Source of the DNA: Paenibacillus tarimensis
GTDB taxonomy: Bacteria; Bacillota; Bacilli; Paenibacillales; Paenibacillaceae
Assembly (NCBI RefSeq): GCF_021532315.1
Contig: NZ_JAKGAO010000007.1
Span: 234,285 to 298,284 of the forward strand
Direction: 5' to 3'
Length of the DNA stretch: 64,000 nucleotides
In this document: positions 17,134 through 26,817 of the stretch, one piece after another
How positions within the stretch are numbered: the first letter of the stretch is position 1
Layout: every line of letters begins with the position of its first letter
Translations under genes and position numbers: made by a program
Notes under the pieces: generated by a model
What the model saw: only the letters and a program-made list of their open reading frames with translations
Told to the model about the DNA's origin: nothing
Database searches by the model: none

Positions 17134-17246
17134 ATTTCCTTAATAAACCATTAGTTTGAAATACTGACTGATATGGAGCTGGAGCGTCAAATGGACAGAA
17201 TATATGAATTTGTAGCGATAAGCGAAATATAAATGGTCATGTAAGG

Positions 17247-17264
17247 CAAGCCCTTAGGGGCTTG
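17247..17264 (+). terminator. Short intrinsic terminator after YflT-type gene
   Basis: CAAGCCC / GGGCTTG with a 4-nt loop, followed by the T-rich TCTTCTATTTG. It separates the stress gene from the hybrid kinase. Confidence 0.6.
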
Positions 17265-17342
17265 TCTTCTATTTGTGTTTTGTTAAACTATTGGGTGGCT
17301 GCTAGAGTTAGAAAATATAAATGACGGGTGAGGATAAGATTC

Positions 17343-20300
17343 ATGAAAATTAAATCGAAGCTGCTGCTCAGCTCCGGCATTCTGATTTCGCTTATCGTTA
17401 TTTTGTCGGGTGTTGGTATTAATAATCTTAACCGGATCGAAGACGAAATTCGTCATGTGAAGGATCGGCGGTATGATAAACTGATCAATGCCTATGAGAT
17501 GCGCGCCCAGGTGAATAAAATTGCCAAGCATCTCGTTAACATACTGACGGTACCGACTCCTGATAATTTGACGGATAACGTTCCGCGGATCGATGAATCA
17601 CAGGAAACGGCAGCAGTTGCGTATAAAAAGCTGCTGGAATTCAAGGACAGCAGTGATGAAGAACTGAGGGTTATACAGCAGATTGCCCGAAAGGGCGAAT
17701 TATTCATAGCTTATAAGGACCAGGTGGTCGAGCTGATCGCCGAAGGTAAAGGCGCAGAGGCTATTGCGCTGCGGGAACGGGAGGGTCTTCAATACCAGGA
17801 CGATCTGACAGCAGATATTGATTATCTGACCGATTACTACCGCCGCCATGTTGATAACTCCTTTGAGGATTTGAGCGGAGTCAGTACCGATACGATCACC
17901 GTGGTCAGCGTGGCAACAGGAATCGGTCTTGTGCTTGCCTTTATTACCTTGTACTGGAATATGAGCAGCATTAATCAAGGTCTGCAAAGCCTGTCCGTTA
18001 TGATCCGGGGCTTCGCGGACGGGACATCGGAGACTCGCGCAAGAGTCCGTAATCTGCGCAAGGACGAGTTCGGCGATGTCGGTAAAGCATTTAATTCGCT
18101 GGCTGACAACCTGGAGCGTAAGACAGCACTCGAGCAGCAATACAGGGAACAGATCGAAGAAGATAACTGGATTAAAGGCAATCTTGCCGAGATTATCTCC
18201 ACAATTCAGAATGAAACCGAGCTTAGCAACCTTGGAGAAACTTTCATCACAACGCTGGCTCCTGTAGTGGGTGCAGGGTATGGCGCGCTCTATGTACGAG
18301 AAGGACTTGGCGAGCAGCCGAGAGTGAAGCTGCAGGGGGCATACGCCGTGCGGGAGGAAGCAGATCTGGATCAGGAGTTTGCTCTGGGTCAGGGATTAGT
18401 GGGACAGTGCGCGGCAGACGGATCTGTAATTGAGCTTGATGGCGTCCCAAGTGATTACATCCGTATCCGTTCAGGGACTGGTGAGACTGCTGTCAACCAT
18501 GTTATTATGCAGCCGGTCTCTTATCAGGATCGGGTGATTGCGGTCATTGAGCTGGCTTCCATTAAGCCGTTTCAGGAGAAGCATAAGGAGCTGCTTGAAG
18601 AACTGGCGGGCAATCTCAGCAACGTACTGAACAATCTGTTCGGCCGCATGCGTGTCGAAGAGCTGCTTAAGGAATCCCAGGCGCTCAGCGAGGAGCTTCA
18701 GGTACAGTCTGAGGAGCTTATCTCGCAGCAGGAAGAGATGAGACGCTCGAACGAGCGGCTCGAGGAGCAGACGAAACAGCTGAAGAAGTCGGAAGAAATT
18801 CTGCAGAGCCAGCAGGAAGAGCTGGAGCAGACCAACGAAGAGCTGCTTAAGAAGACGCATCTGCTTGAGCTTCAGATGAAGCAGACGGAACAGAAGAATG
18901 AACAGATTGAGAAGACGAAGCTGGCACTCGAGAAGCAGACGGTGCAGCTGGCGCTCTCATCCAAGTATAAGTCTGAATTTCTCACGAATATGTCACATGA
19001 GCTGCGCACTCCGCTTAACAGCCTGCTGATTCTGTCCCAGATGCTGATGGATAACAAAGAGGGTAACCTTACGCCGAAGCAGGTGGAGTTTGCGGGAACG
19101 ATATATGCATCGGGAAGTGATCTGTTGAAGCTCATTGATGAGATTCTTGATCTCTCCAAGATCAGTGCGGGCAAGATGGATGTGGTAACCGAGCATATAC
19201 CATTAACGGAGCTAGAGGCGTTCATTCAGCGCAGCTTCGGGCCTCAGGGGGAGCAGAAGGGAATTAAATTCCTGACGACGATGGAAGAAGGCGTTCCCGA
19301 AGAAATCTATACAGATAGTCACCGATTGAAGCAAATTCTTAAGAACCTATTGTCCAATGCCTTTAAATTTACATCCAAAGGCTCGGTTGAGCTTACGATC
19401 CGAAAGGCGCAGCCGAATGAGTTCCCGCAGGATGAGGCGGTAGAGATGGTAGCCTTCGAGGTCAAGGATACAGGAATTGGCATACCGGAAGATAAACAGC
19501 AGCTGATTTTCGAAGCATTCCAGCAGGTTGACGGTACGACAAGCCGCATATACGGAGGTACCGGTCTGGGGCTGGCGATCAGCCGGGAGCTGGCCGGACT
19601 GCTTGGAGGGGGCATTACGCTTGAGAGTGAGGAAGGGAAGGGAAGCACCTTTACACTCTTCATACCGGAGTTCCATGTTGCCAGTGAGAACGGGCAGGAT
19701 CAAGAGGACAGCATTCTAGCCGGCATAGCACCTGAGGAATTGGCGGAAACAGCTCTGCAGGCCGCTCCTTCGGCAGAGACGCAGCGACTCCGGGAGCCGT
19801 CTGTACCAAACACGAAGATTGAAGATGACATCGATAAGATTCAGCAGGGCGATAAAGTGGTACTCATTATCGAAGACGATATTACGTTTGCGAGAGTATT
19901 GCTTGATATTGCACGTGAGCGAGGTTTCAAAGGCATTGTGGCAATGCAGGGCGATAAGGGTCTGGCGTACGCCCGGAATTACAAGCCGGATGCCATTCTG
20001 CTTGATATCCAGCTTCCGGTAATGGATGGCTGGTCGATACTGAACCAGCTGAAGCATCACTCCGATACCCGGCACATCCCTGTTCATGTTATATCAGTGG
20101 TGGATGAAATTCAGCAGGGTCTGTCGATGGGAGCACTCGCTTATGTGAAGAAGCCGTCCTCGAAGGATAAGCTGGAGGAAGTGTTCTCGCAGATTGAATC
20201 ATTCATAGAACGGGACATGAAGCGTTTGCTCGTGGTCGAGGATGATCAGGTGCAGCGCAACAGCATTGTCGAGCTGGTCGGCCATGACGATGTATTGATC

Positions 20301-21023
20301 ACGGCAGTATCAACCGGACAGGAGGCTCTTGAGGAGCTGCGCGCCCAGCATTATGACTGCATGGTGCTGGACCTAGGGCTCCCGGATATTTCGGGATTTG
20401 AGCTGCTCGACCAAATCCGCAAGGATGAATCGCTGCATGAGCTGCCTATTATCATCTATACCGGCAAAGAGCTCGACAAGAAGGAAGAGCTCAAGCTGAA
20501 GAAGTTCGCGGGCACGATTATTATCAAGGATGTCAAATCACCGGAACGTCTTCTGGATGAGACGACTTTGTTCCTGCACCGGGTTGAGGCCAATCTCCCC
20601 GACGACAAACGGAATATGCTCAGGAAGCTGCACAGTATTGAAAGTATCTTCGAAGGCAAGAATATACTGATTGTAGATGATGATATCCGGAATGTATTTG
20701 CGCTTTCCAGTGTGCTTGAGAGCTACAAGATGAACATTACCTTTGCCGAGAACGGCAAGGAAGCCCTCGATACACTGGAGAAGACGCCGGATTTCGATCT
20801 GGTGCTCATGGATATTATGATGCCGGAGATGGACGGCTACGAGGCGATGCGGATCATCCGTGAAATGCCGCAGTTTGACAAGCTGCCGATTATTGCGGTC
20901 ACGGCCAAAGCAATGAAGGATGACCGTGAGAAGTGTATTGAGGCAGGAGCATCCGATTATATCGCCAAGCCGGTTAATACAGAGCAGCTGCTGTCATTAA
21001 TGAGGGTGTGGTTATATCAATAA
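17343..21023 (+). CDS. Hybrid sensor histidine kinase with three receiver domains
   Basis: About 1226 residues. Order: membrane segment (about 7-29), extracellular four-helix-like sensor (30-180), membrane segment (about 183-205), HAMP (to ~260), GAF (about 280-425), long Gln/Glu-rich coiled coil (430-540), HisKA with phospho-His at 552 (MSHELRTPLNS), HATPase, then three receivers with phosphoacceptors Asp888, Asp1010 and Asp1157 (LLDIQLPVMDG, VLDLGLPDISG, LMDIMMPEMDG). ATG 17343 with GGTGAGGA upstream is preferred over GTG 17328. The CheR-type gene begins 7 bp after the stop, so they are probably one operon with the second hybrid kinase. The signal and output are unknown; no DNA-binding output domain is present. 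Confidence 0.93.
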   Translation: MKIKSKLLLSSGILISLIVILSGVGINNLNRIEDEIRHVKDRRYDKLINAYEMRAQVNKIAKHLVNILTVPTPDNLTDNVPRIDESQETAAVAYKKLLEFKDSSDEELRVIQQIARKGELFIAYKDQVVELIAEGKGAEAIALREREGLQYQDDLTADIDYLTDYYRRHVDNSFEDLSGVSTDTITVVSVATGIGLVLAFITLYWNMSSINQGLQSLSVMIRGFADGTSETRARVRNLRKDEFGDVGKAFNSLADNLERKTALEQQYREQIEEDNWIKGNLAEIISTIQNETELSNLGETFITTLAPVVGAGYGALYVREGLGEQPRVKLQGAYAVREEADLDQEFALGQGLVGQCAADGSVIELDGVPSDYIRIRSGTGETAVNHVIMQPVSYQDRVIAVIELASIKPFQEKHKELLEELAGNLSNVLNNLFGRMRVEELLKESQALSEELQVQSEELISQQEEMRRSNERLEEQTKQLKKSEEILQSQQEELEQTNEELLKKTHLLELQMKQTEQKNEQIEKTKLALEKQTVQLALSSKYKSEFLTNMSHELRTPLNSLLILSQMLMDNKEGNLTPKQVEFAGTIYASGSDLLKLIDEILDLSKISAGKMDVVTEHIPLTELEAFIQRSFGPQGEQKGIKFLTTMEEGVPEEIYTDSHRLKQILKNLLSNAFKFTSKGSVELTIRKAQPNEFPQDEAVEMVAFEVKDTGIGIPEDKQQLIFEAFQQVDGTTSRIYGGTGLGLAISRELAGLLGGGITLESEEGKGSTFTLFIPEFHVASENGQDQEDSILAGIAPEELAETALQAAPSAETQRLREPSVPNTKIEDDIDKIQQGDKVVLIIEDDITFARVLLDIARERGFKGIVAMQGDKGLAYARNYKPDAILLDIQLPVMDGWSILNQLKHHSDTRHIPVHVISVVDEIQQGLSMGALAYVKKPSSKDKLEEVFSQIESFIERDMKRLLVVEDDQVQRNSIVELVGHDDVLITAVSTGQEALEELRAQHYDCMVLDLGLPDISGFELLDQIRKDESLHELPIIIYTGKELDKKEELKLKKFAGTIIIKDVKSPERLLDETTLFLHRVEANLPDDKRNMLRKLHSIESIFEGKNILIVDDDIRNVFALSSVLESYKMNITFAENGKEALDTLEKTPDFDLVLMDIMMPEMDGYEAMRIIREMPQFDKLPIIAVTAKAMKDDREKCIEAGASDYIAKPVNTEQLLSLMRVWLYQ

Positions 21024-21030
21024 ACAACAA

Positions 21031-21858
21031 TTGGATACGCAGGAGGAGCTCGAGCGCATTGAGATTGAGCTGCTGCTTGAAGGACTTTACCGGATGTACG
21101 GCTATGATTTCCGTAATTATGCCTTTTCATCGGTTAGAAGACGAATCTGGCATAGAGTCCATTCCGAACGGCTTGAGACGATAACGGCTTTGGCTGAACG
21201 TATGCTGCACGACCGCAGCTGTATGGAACGGCTGCTCGCCGATATGACGATCCACGTGACGGAAATGTTCAGGGACCCCGAAGCATTCCGTTCATTCCGT
21301 GAGCATGTTGTTCCGATGCTGAAGACTTATCCTTTTATCAGGGTTTGGCATGCGGGGTGCTCTACAGGCGAAGAAGTCTATTCAATGGCCATTCTTCTTC
21401 ACGAAGAAGGGCTGCTCGAGAAAACGCGTATTTACGCCACGGACACTAATGCCGATGTGCTTGACCAGGCGAAGAAAGGTTTATTTCCACTGGAGAGAAT
21501 GCAGCTGTATACCCGTAATTATATGGAGGCCGGCGGCACGCAGTCATTCTCCCATTACTATACAGCGAGATATGATTCCGTCATATTCCATTCTTTCTTG
21601 AAGTCTAATATCGTCTTTGGCCAGCATAATTTGGTAACCGACGGTTCATTTAACGAGTTTAACGTCATTTTTTGCCGTAATGTCATGATCTACTTCAATA
21701 AATCGCTCCAGGACCATGTGCATGGGCTGCTCTATGACAGCTTAAGCACATTCGGAATTCTGGCCCTGGGGACGAAAGAGTCTATTAACTTCACGAGGCA
21801 TGCCGACAAATATGAGGAACTCGATACGACCAACCGGCTTTACCGCAAGATTCGTTAA
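21031..21858 (+). CDS. CheR-type protein-glutamate O-methyltransferase
   Basis: About 275 residues. The N-terminal helical domain includes YGYDFRNYAFSSVRRRI, then TEMFRDPEAF and the SAM-binding motif VWHAGCSTGEEVYSMA, ATDTNADVLD, and NVIFCRNVMIYF, all CheR landmarks. Only TTG 21031 is a usable start in this frame (a stop lies at 21001), with no clear ribosome site, so translation is probably coupled to the hybrid kinase ending at 21023. CheR methylates chemoreceptors, but here it sits between two hybrid kinases with no CheB or receptor gene nearby; it may methylate the kinase sensor or another partner. Family call firm, target inferred. Confidence 0.88.
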   Translation: MDTQEELERIEIELLLEGLYRMYGYDFRNYAFSSVRRRIWHRVHSERLETITALAERMLHDRSCMERLLADMTIHVTEMFRDPEAFRSFREHVVPMLKTYPFIRVWHAGCSTGEEVYSMAILLHEEGLLEKTRIYATDTNADVLDQAKKGLFPLERMQLYTRNYMEAGGTQSFSHYYTARYDSVIFHSFLKSNIVFGQHNLVTDGSFNEFNVIFCRNVMIYFNKSLQDHVHGLLYDSLSTFGILALGTKESINFTRHADKYEELDTTNRLYRKIR

Positions 21859-21936
21859 GCCGTTTGGCCCCTGTCCAGGCTGCTAGTGCCCTGGTCTTGC
21901 GGCAGGTTGAATTCGGGAAAGGCAGGTGCACGCCCC

Positions 21937-24186
21937 ATGATTCCCTATGAAGGTCCGATAAATATATTGCTGGTGGATGATCATCCTGATAACTTGCTCA
22001 CCCTTGAGGCAGTGCTTGGTGATTTTAATTACAATCTCGTAAAGTGCCTCTCGGGTGAGGAAGCACTCCGTTGTCTGCTGAAGGACGATTTCGCTGTTAT
22101 TGTGCTGGATGTTCAAATGCCGGGAATGGATGGCTTTGAAACGGCACGGCTGATAAAGGCGAGGGAGAAGACGAAGGAAATACCGATCATCTTCATCACC
22201 GCTACCAGCAAGGAGAGCGAGCATTTTTATACCGGTTATTCGGTGGGTGCGATCGACTACATGCTGAAGCCCTTCGTTCCGCAGATTTTACGGACGAAGA
22301 TTGAGGGCTTCGTTAATTTGTATATAAGCAATAAGAAGCTTCAGCTCCAGACCGAGCTGCTGCATCAGAAGACAAGAGAGCTTGAGAAGATGAATAAGGA
22401 GCTTATGCGTACCGCCTACAAATTAAGCAAGGCGGAAGCACAGGCTAGGATTATCCGTGAGACGTCCATCGATACGATGATTACATTTGATGATGACGGC
22501 GTTATTATGACTGTTAACCCGGCACTGGAGCGGATGTTCGGTTTTGACGAACAGGAAGTATTGGGCAAGCCCATAACCATGCTGATTCCGTCACTCGCCT
22601 CCATTGACTATGAAGCGCGCGCCAATGGCTCGGCGGGTGATTCCTCCGGCGGTGAACTCATGGAGGTCATTCCGGTCCGCAAGGATGGCACGTCCTTCTT
22701 CGCGAAAATTCAGATCGGCAAGGCCATCGTGGATAACGAGCGGATTTTTGCCTGCACGATCAGTGATATTACCGAGCAGAAGCAGTTTGAAGAGCGGCTG
22801 ATGGCAGCGAAGGAAGCGGCGGAAATCGCGGCCCGGGCTAAGACAGATTTTCTGGCGATGGTAAGCCATGAGATCCGTACGCCAATGAACGGTGTGATCG
22901 GCATGACAGCACTCATGCTCGAGACCGAGATGACGGAGGAGCAGCGCGAGTACGCTGAGATTATCGGCAAGAGCGGAGAGGCGCTGCTGTCGGTAATTAA
23001 TGATATTCTGGACTACTCCAAGATCGAATCCGGCAAGATGGAGCTGGAGGAGGTGCCATTCCAGCTGTCATCCTGTGTAGGCGAGACATTCGACCTGTTT
23101 ATGGCGAAATCCAAGAAACGCAACCTGGAAATGACCTATACGATTGATCCGCAGCTGGAAATTCCGATAGTGAGCGATGTAACTAAGCTTCGGCAGGTGC
23201 TGATTAACCTGGTGGGCAACGCCGTAAAATTCACGAGCGAAGGCAGCGTTCATCTGGACGCCAAGCTGCTTAACGACTATGGCTGCAGTATGGACGTAGA
23301 AATCTCGGTGCAGGATACCGGCGTAGGAATTCCTGAAGAGAAGCTTCCGCTTCTCTTCCAGCCATTCTCCCAGCTGGATTCATCCATGTCCCGCAAGTAT
23401 GGTGGAACAGGTCTGGGTCTTGCCATCTGCAAAAACTTAATTGAACTGATGGGCGGTACGATCCGGGTGGAAACCGAGCAGAACAAGGGCGCAAACTTCA
23501 TCTTCACGATCCGGGTGAAGCGTCTGTTAGCTTCTATAAACGAAGACAGCAGCGATGAGGCCAGACTGCCCGATGAGCCTCTGTCCTTCTCTGATTTCCT
23601 GGCTGCCATGGAAGAAACCGCAGCCGGTGATCAGCAGCCCTATGGAGAATCGGGGAGCCGTTTGCTGGAAGCGGGCGGAGATCTGGCGATGCAGCCGAGT
23701 TCTTTTGCCTACGGACACACGGATTACCGGGCAGATAACCGCTGCTACGGCGGTTTTGAGATGATAGCCGGCGAGTCAGATGACGCTGCGCAGATACTTG
23801 TAGCGGAAGATAATGAGGTTAATCAGAAGCTGGCGATACGCATGCTTGAGAAGCTGGGATACAAGGCTGATGTGGCAGAGAACGGGCAGGAGGTACTGAA
23901 CAGACTAAAGAAGAGGCGTTACGGTGTTATTCTGATGGATATTCAGATGCCTGTCATGGATGGGCTGGAGGCTACACGGCTTATCTGTGATCAAGTACCT
24001 GAAGAGCTTCGTCCGCATATCATTGCCATGACAGCAAATGTTCTGCCGGGTGACCGGGAGAAATGTCTGGCTGCAGGCATGTCGGATTTCATCAGCAAGC
24101 CGATTCGACTGGATAAGCTCCGTACACTGCTGCAGGAGTATCTCTTCAGCCCGGCAGCGGCGCAAACACACCAGACTGTACGTTAG
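21937..24186 (+). CDS. Hybrid histidine kinase with N- and C-terminal receiver domains and PAS
   Basis: About 749 residues and no membrane segment, so cytoplasmic. Order: receiver (about 8-125, Asp58 in LDVQMPGMDG), coiled coil (to ~170), PAS (about 180-300; SIDTMITFDDDGVIMTVNPA), HisKA (His311 in VSHEIRTPMNG), HATPase (about 420-540; VGIPEEK, GTGLGLAI), linker, and receiver (about 625-740, Asp668 in LMDIQMPVMDG). The N-terminal receiver suggests it takes phosphate from the upstream kinase and relays it. The ATG at 21937 follows AGGCAGGTG and is supported by the conserved receiver start INILLVDDHPDN. Its final phosphate acceptor is not in this window. Confidence 0.92.
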   Translation: MIPYEGPINILLVDDHPDNLLTLEAVLGDFNYNLVKCLSGEEALRCLLKDDFAVIVLDVQMPGMDGFETARLIKAREKTKEIPIIFITATSKESEHFYTGYSVGAIDYMLKPFVPQILRTKIEGFVNLYISNKKLQLQTELLHQKTRELEKMNKELMRTAYKLSKAEAQARIIRETSIDTMITFDDDGVIMTVNPALERMFGFDEQEVLGKPITMLIPSLASIDYEARANGSAGDSSGGELMEVIPVRKDGTSFFAKIQIGKAIVDNERIFACTISDITEQKQFEERLMAAKEAAEIAARAKTDFLAMVSHEIRTPMNGVIGMTALMLETEMTEEQREYAEIIGKSGEALLSVINDILDYSKIESGKMELEEVPFQLSSCVGETFDLFMAKSKKRNLEMTYTIDPQLEIPIVSDVTKLRQVLINLVGNAVKFTSEGSVHLDAKLLNDYGCSMDVEISVQDTGVGIPEEKLPLLFQPFSQLDSSMSRKYGGTGLGLAICKNLIELMGGTIRVETEQNKGANFIFTIRVKRLLASINEDSSDEARLPDEPLSFSDFLAAMEETAAGDQQPYGESGSRLLEAGGDLAMQPSSFAYGHTDYRADNRCYGGFEMIAGESDDAAQILVAEDNEVNQKLAIRMLEKLGYKADVAENGQEVLNRLKKRRYGVILMDIQMPVMDGLEATRLICDQVPEELRPHIIAMTANVLPGDREKCLAAGMSDFISKPIRLDKLRTLLQEYLFSPAAAQTHQTVR

Positions 24187-24210
24187 GAGCAGGAATCGAT
24201 GGCAGGACAA

Positions 24211-24265
24211 AAGAGGACTGTTAACGGTTGGCGGCTTGAGCGGCCAATTCGCTAACAGTCCTCTT
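24211..24265. terminator. Bidirectional terminator between convergent genes
   Basis: AAGAGGACTGTTA and its 13-bp perfect complement enclose an inner TTGGC/GCCAA stem. It separates the hybrid kinase (plus) from the SDR gene (minus). Confidence 0.75.
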
Positions 24266-24285
24266 GATGTTCGCCGGTGACGCCT

Positions 24286-25074
24286 TTAGTGGATCAGGGA
24301 TTCAGCACCGTCGATGTAGATGGAAGAACCGGTAATATGGTCAGATTCATCGGATGAAAGGAATAAGACAAGGTTAGCTACCTGTTCTGCTGTGCCGGGC
24401 TCACGGCGGAGAGGATGCTCGCCCTCTGGCGGCATTTCCACAGGAATTGCAATCTCTTCAAGCTCCGGCTTCTTCTTAGTGCTGTCATCAATATTGGTCT
24501 CAATTGCTCCCGGACAGATGGCGTTGACACGAATTTTATAACGGGCGAGCTCCAACGCTGCCATCTTCATGAAGGCAACCTGCCCGGCTTTGGTTGTACT
24601 GTAAGCACTCATTCCAAAGCTGGTGAAAACCCGGTTGCCGTTGATCGAGCTCGTGATGATAATGCTGCCGCCGCTGTCTTTCATCGGCGTAATCGCATGC
24701 TTGACGGTGAAGAACGTGCCGCTCAGGTTGGTTTGCAGGGTCTTGTTCCACTCATCGAATTCGAGCGTCTCAATCGGGCCGACTGTGCCGTTGATGCCTG
24801 CGTTGGCGAATACGATATCAATCTGGCCCCACTGCTTCAGCACCTTGTCATAAGCGGACTTGATATCCTGCTCGTTCGAGACATCCGCCTGGATGGAGAT
24901 CGCTTCCCCACCGGCCGCCCGAATGCTTTGCTCGACCTCTTCCAGATGATCTTCCGTGAGGCCGATGAGCGCTACTTTGGCTCCTTCACGGGCAAGTCTT
25001 TCAGCGGCTGCACGCCCTATCCCGGAGCCGCCGCCTGTAACCAATGCTACCTTGCCTTGAACACGATCTCCCAT
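24286..25074 (-). CDS. Short-chain dehydrogenase/reductase (SDR), classical type
   Basis: About 262 residues. NAD(P)-binding TGGGSGIGRAAAERLA at the N-terminus, NAGI, catalytic Ser in SIIITSSINGN, YSTTKAG (YxxxK) and the C-terminal ITGSSIYIDGAE are the complete classical SDR set. The substrate cannot be predicted; ADVS after the second strand hints at NAD(H) or NADP(H) without deciding. An ATG at 25074 with GAGGGAG upstream is preferred; GTG 25083 is an alternative. It is a single gene, ending at the bidirectional terminator. Confidence 0.9.
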   Translation of the reverse strand: MGDRVQGKVALVTGGGSGIGRAAAERLAREGAKVALIGLTEDHLEEVEQSIRAAGGEAISIQADVSNEQDIKSAYDKVLKQWGQIDIVFANAGINGTVGPIETLEFDEWNKTLQTNLSGTFFTVKHAITPMKDSGGSIIITSSINGNRVFTSFGMSAYSTTKAGQVAFMKMAALELARYKIRVNAICPGAIETNIDDSTKKKPELEEIAIPVEMPPEGEHPLRREPGTAEQVANLVLFLSSDESDHITGSSIYIDGAESLIH

Positions 25075-25313
25075 TTTCTCCACTCCCTCATAGCTTTTGT
25101 TCGTTGTAATATATACCTTTGTTTAACTGATAAAATTGACATTAATCTGGCCTAATAGTTGTATACCCGCGGGAAGTGAGGGGTAACCAGGCGGGCAAGC
25201 ATACGGTACAAAAAAAGACGGGGGTTAGCCGCCTGCTGGCAGTCTGCGGCCGCCTTCCGTTATAATAATGCAAGCTATTCGAATGAGTTGCTTATGGAAA
25301 GGCGGATAAGCCA

Positions 25314-25730
25314 TTGATCATTGGCATTGGGCATGATGTGGTAGAGATAGACAGAATACGTGCGATCCTCGAGGGGGCGGCTGGAGAGCGCTTCATGCGC
25401 AGAGTCCTGACTGCTGCGGAATATGACCGGGCATTAAACAAGGGCTCGTCTTGTGTGGAATACGTGGCTGGGCGGTTTGCGGTGAAGGAAGCGGTAGTCA
25501 AAGCAATTGGCTGCGGGATCGGATCAGCGGTCGGCTTCAAGGATATGGAAGTCCTTCCGGATAAACTGGGCAAGCCGGTATGTACACTTAGTGAAGAAGC
25601 GCTTCAGCGGCTTCAGCTCGACTACCAGCTGAGAATCCACGTATCAATCAGCCATGAACGTTCTCTGGCCTCTGCCTTCGCTATTGCGGAGTGTGCCGAC
25701 CGGCTGGATTTATTTGATACAATATCTTAA
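25314..25730 (+). CDS. acpS: Holo-[acyl-carrier-protein] synthase
   Basis: 138 residues. It attaches 4'-phosphopantetheine from CoA to acyl carrier protein. The metal-binding motif GIGHDVVEIDRI (Asp8) and the helix RFAVKEAVVKAIG (Glu) with HVSISHERSLASAFA are all present. The start is TTG with AAAGGCGG about 9 bp upstream. Slightly longer than the usual ~120 residues at the C-terminus (ECADRLDLFDTIS). Single gene with no terminator seen before the AraC-type gene 150 bp downstream. Confidence 0.93.
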   Translation: MIIGIGHDVVEIDRIRAILEGAAGERFMRRVLTAAEYDRALNKGSSCVEYVAGRFAVKEAVVKAIGCGIGSAVGFKDMEVLPDKLGKPVCTLSEEALQRLQLDYQLRIHVSISHERSLASAFAIAECADRLDLFDTIS

Positions 25731-25837
25731 GAAGAATTATATTTGGTCGTTTGTCGTAATTGGAGCATGAACCGTGAGTGAATGACCAGCTGCTTTTGGC
25801 ATATATTTCTCGCTATATTTAAGGAATAACAAGCTTG

Positions 25838-25843
25838 TATAAT
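25838..25843 (+). promoter_or_regulatory. Promoter -10 candidate before the AraC-type gene
   Basis: A perfect TATAAT preceded by TTG lies 36 bp before the start codon. The -35 region is AT-rich and weak, so the call is moderate. Confidence 0.35.
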
Positions 25844-25878
25844 AGAGTATAAGATGACAAGCAGGGTAGGGAGCGGTT

Positions 25879-26817
25879 ATGAAACCACAGTATCTGTCTA
25901 TAGTTGAGAATATATTGAAAAATCTTCATGTTGAAGTCGTTATGGCAGCTTATAGCGAAGTAGAGCCAGGTAAAGTGGTTAGCGGCATACATCCTGATTT
26001 TTATAGATTGGTTCTGATTATGAGCGGTGAGGGCTATGTCCAAATAAATTCTAGACGCTACGAAGCCCGGCCCGGCCAGCTATTCCTGCTGCCAGCGGGC
26101 TGCGAACAGACCTTTGGGATTTATGATAAAGAGAAAGTCTGCGTGTTCTGGTGCCATTACCGGATTAATCTGGGTGATGCTGCCCTGTATGAGAACCTGG
26201 AGCTGCCGGCCTATGTCGTGCCTCAGGACTTTGATGCAGCCGCTGCATTGTTCCGTAAAATGGTAGATGCTTATGCTTCTCCTACGCTGTCCAAGGGGCT
26301 GATTGTCAAAGCCGCCCTGCTGGAAGCTATCTCGCTGTACTGGGAAGGCTGCGAAATTATGGACGAGCAGCTTGCAGCAAATGAGCTGGTGACCAAGATG
26401 GCAGCAGTGCTGAATTACATTGATGATCATCTGGGAGAAAATATTACGCTGGATGACTTGGCAAAGGTTGCTTATCTGCATCCGAATTACTTTATCTCCA
26501 TGTTCAAGAGCGTTATTGGCCAGTCACCGATTCATTATGTGAACCAGCGCCGGATGGAGATGGCGCGTGCCCTTCTTGTGGCTAGTGATGTGAGCGTGGC
26601 GGATATTGCCGCGGTCTTGGGCATGAAGAATCATTATTTGTCGCGTCTGTTCAAGCAGGAGACTGGCATATCCCCGTCCCGATACCGGCAGATCAACCGG
26701 AAGGCGATTGGGCTGCCCGTTCATTCCAGCCTTGATGTTCAAGGCTACATTAAGCGGTTGACAGGTGCTCAACCGGCAGCGTTAAAAGGGGAAGAGGCAC
26801 ATGGCAATGACAAGTAA
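25879..26817 (+). CDS. AraC-family transcriptional regulator
   Basis: 312 residues. The N-terminal cupin-type sensor (about 25-150; RLVLIMSGEGYVQINSRRYEA, LPAG) is followed by two C-terminal HTH motifs (about 175-280; VLNYIDDHLGENITLDDLAK and VSVADIAAVLGMKNHYLSRLFKQETGISPSRYR). The sensor type usually binds a sugar or related ligand. GAGCGG precedes the ATG. Its stop is 17 bp inside mutY, so the two are translated from one transcript, but no functional link is known. The ligand and targets are unknown. Confidence 0.9.
   Translation: MKPQYLSIVENILKNLHVEVVMAAYSEVEPGKVVSGIHPDFYRLVLIMSGEGYVQINSRRYEARPGQLFLLPAGCEQTFGIYDKEKVCVFWCHYRINLGDAALYENLELPAYVVPQDFDAAAALFRKMVDAYASPTLSKGLIVKAALLEAISLYWEGCEIMDEQLAANELVTKMAAVLNYIDDHLGENITLDDLAKVAYLHPNYFISMFKSVIGQSPIHYVNQRRMEMARALLVASDVSVADIAAVLGMKNHYLSRLFKQETGISPSRYRQINRKAIGLPVHSSLDVQGYIKRLTGAQPAALKGEEAHGNDK

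Noticed and set aside
24415-25155. A 246-residue plus-strand open frame opposite the SDR gene
   Set aside because: Antisense to a complete classical SDR; no signals.
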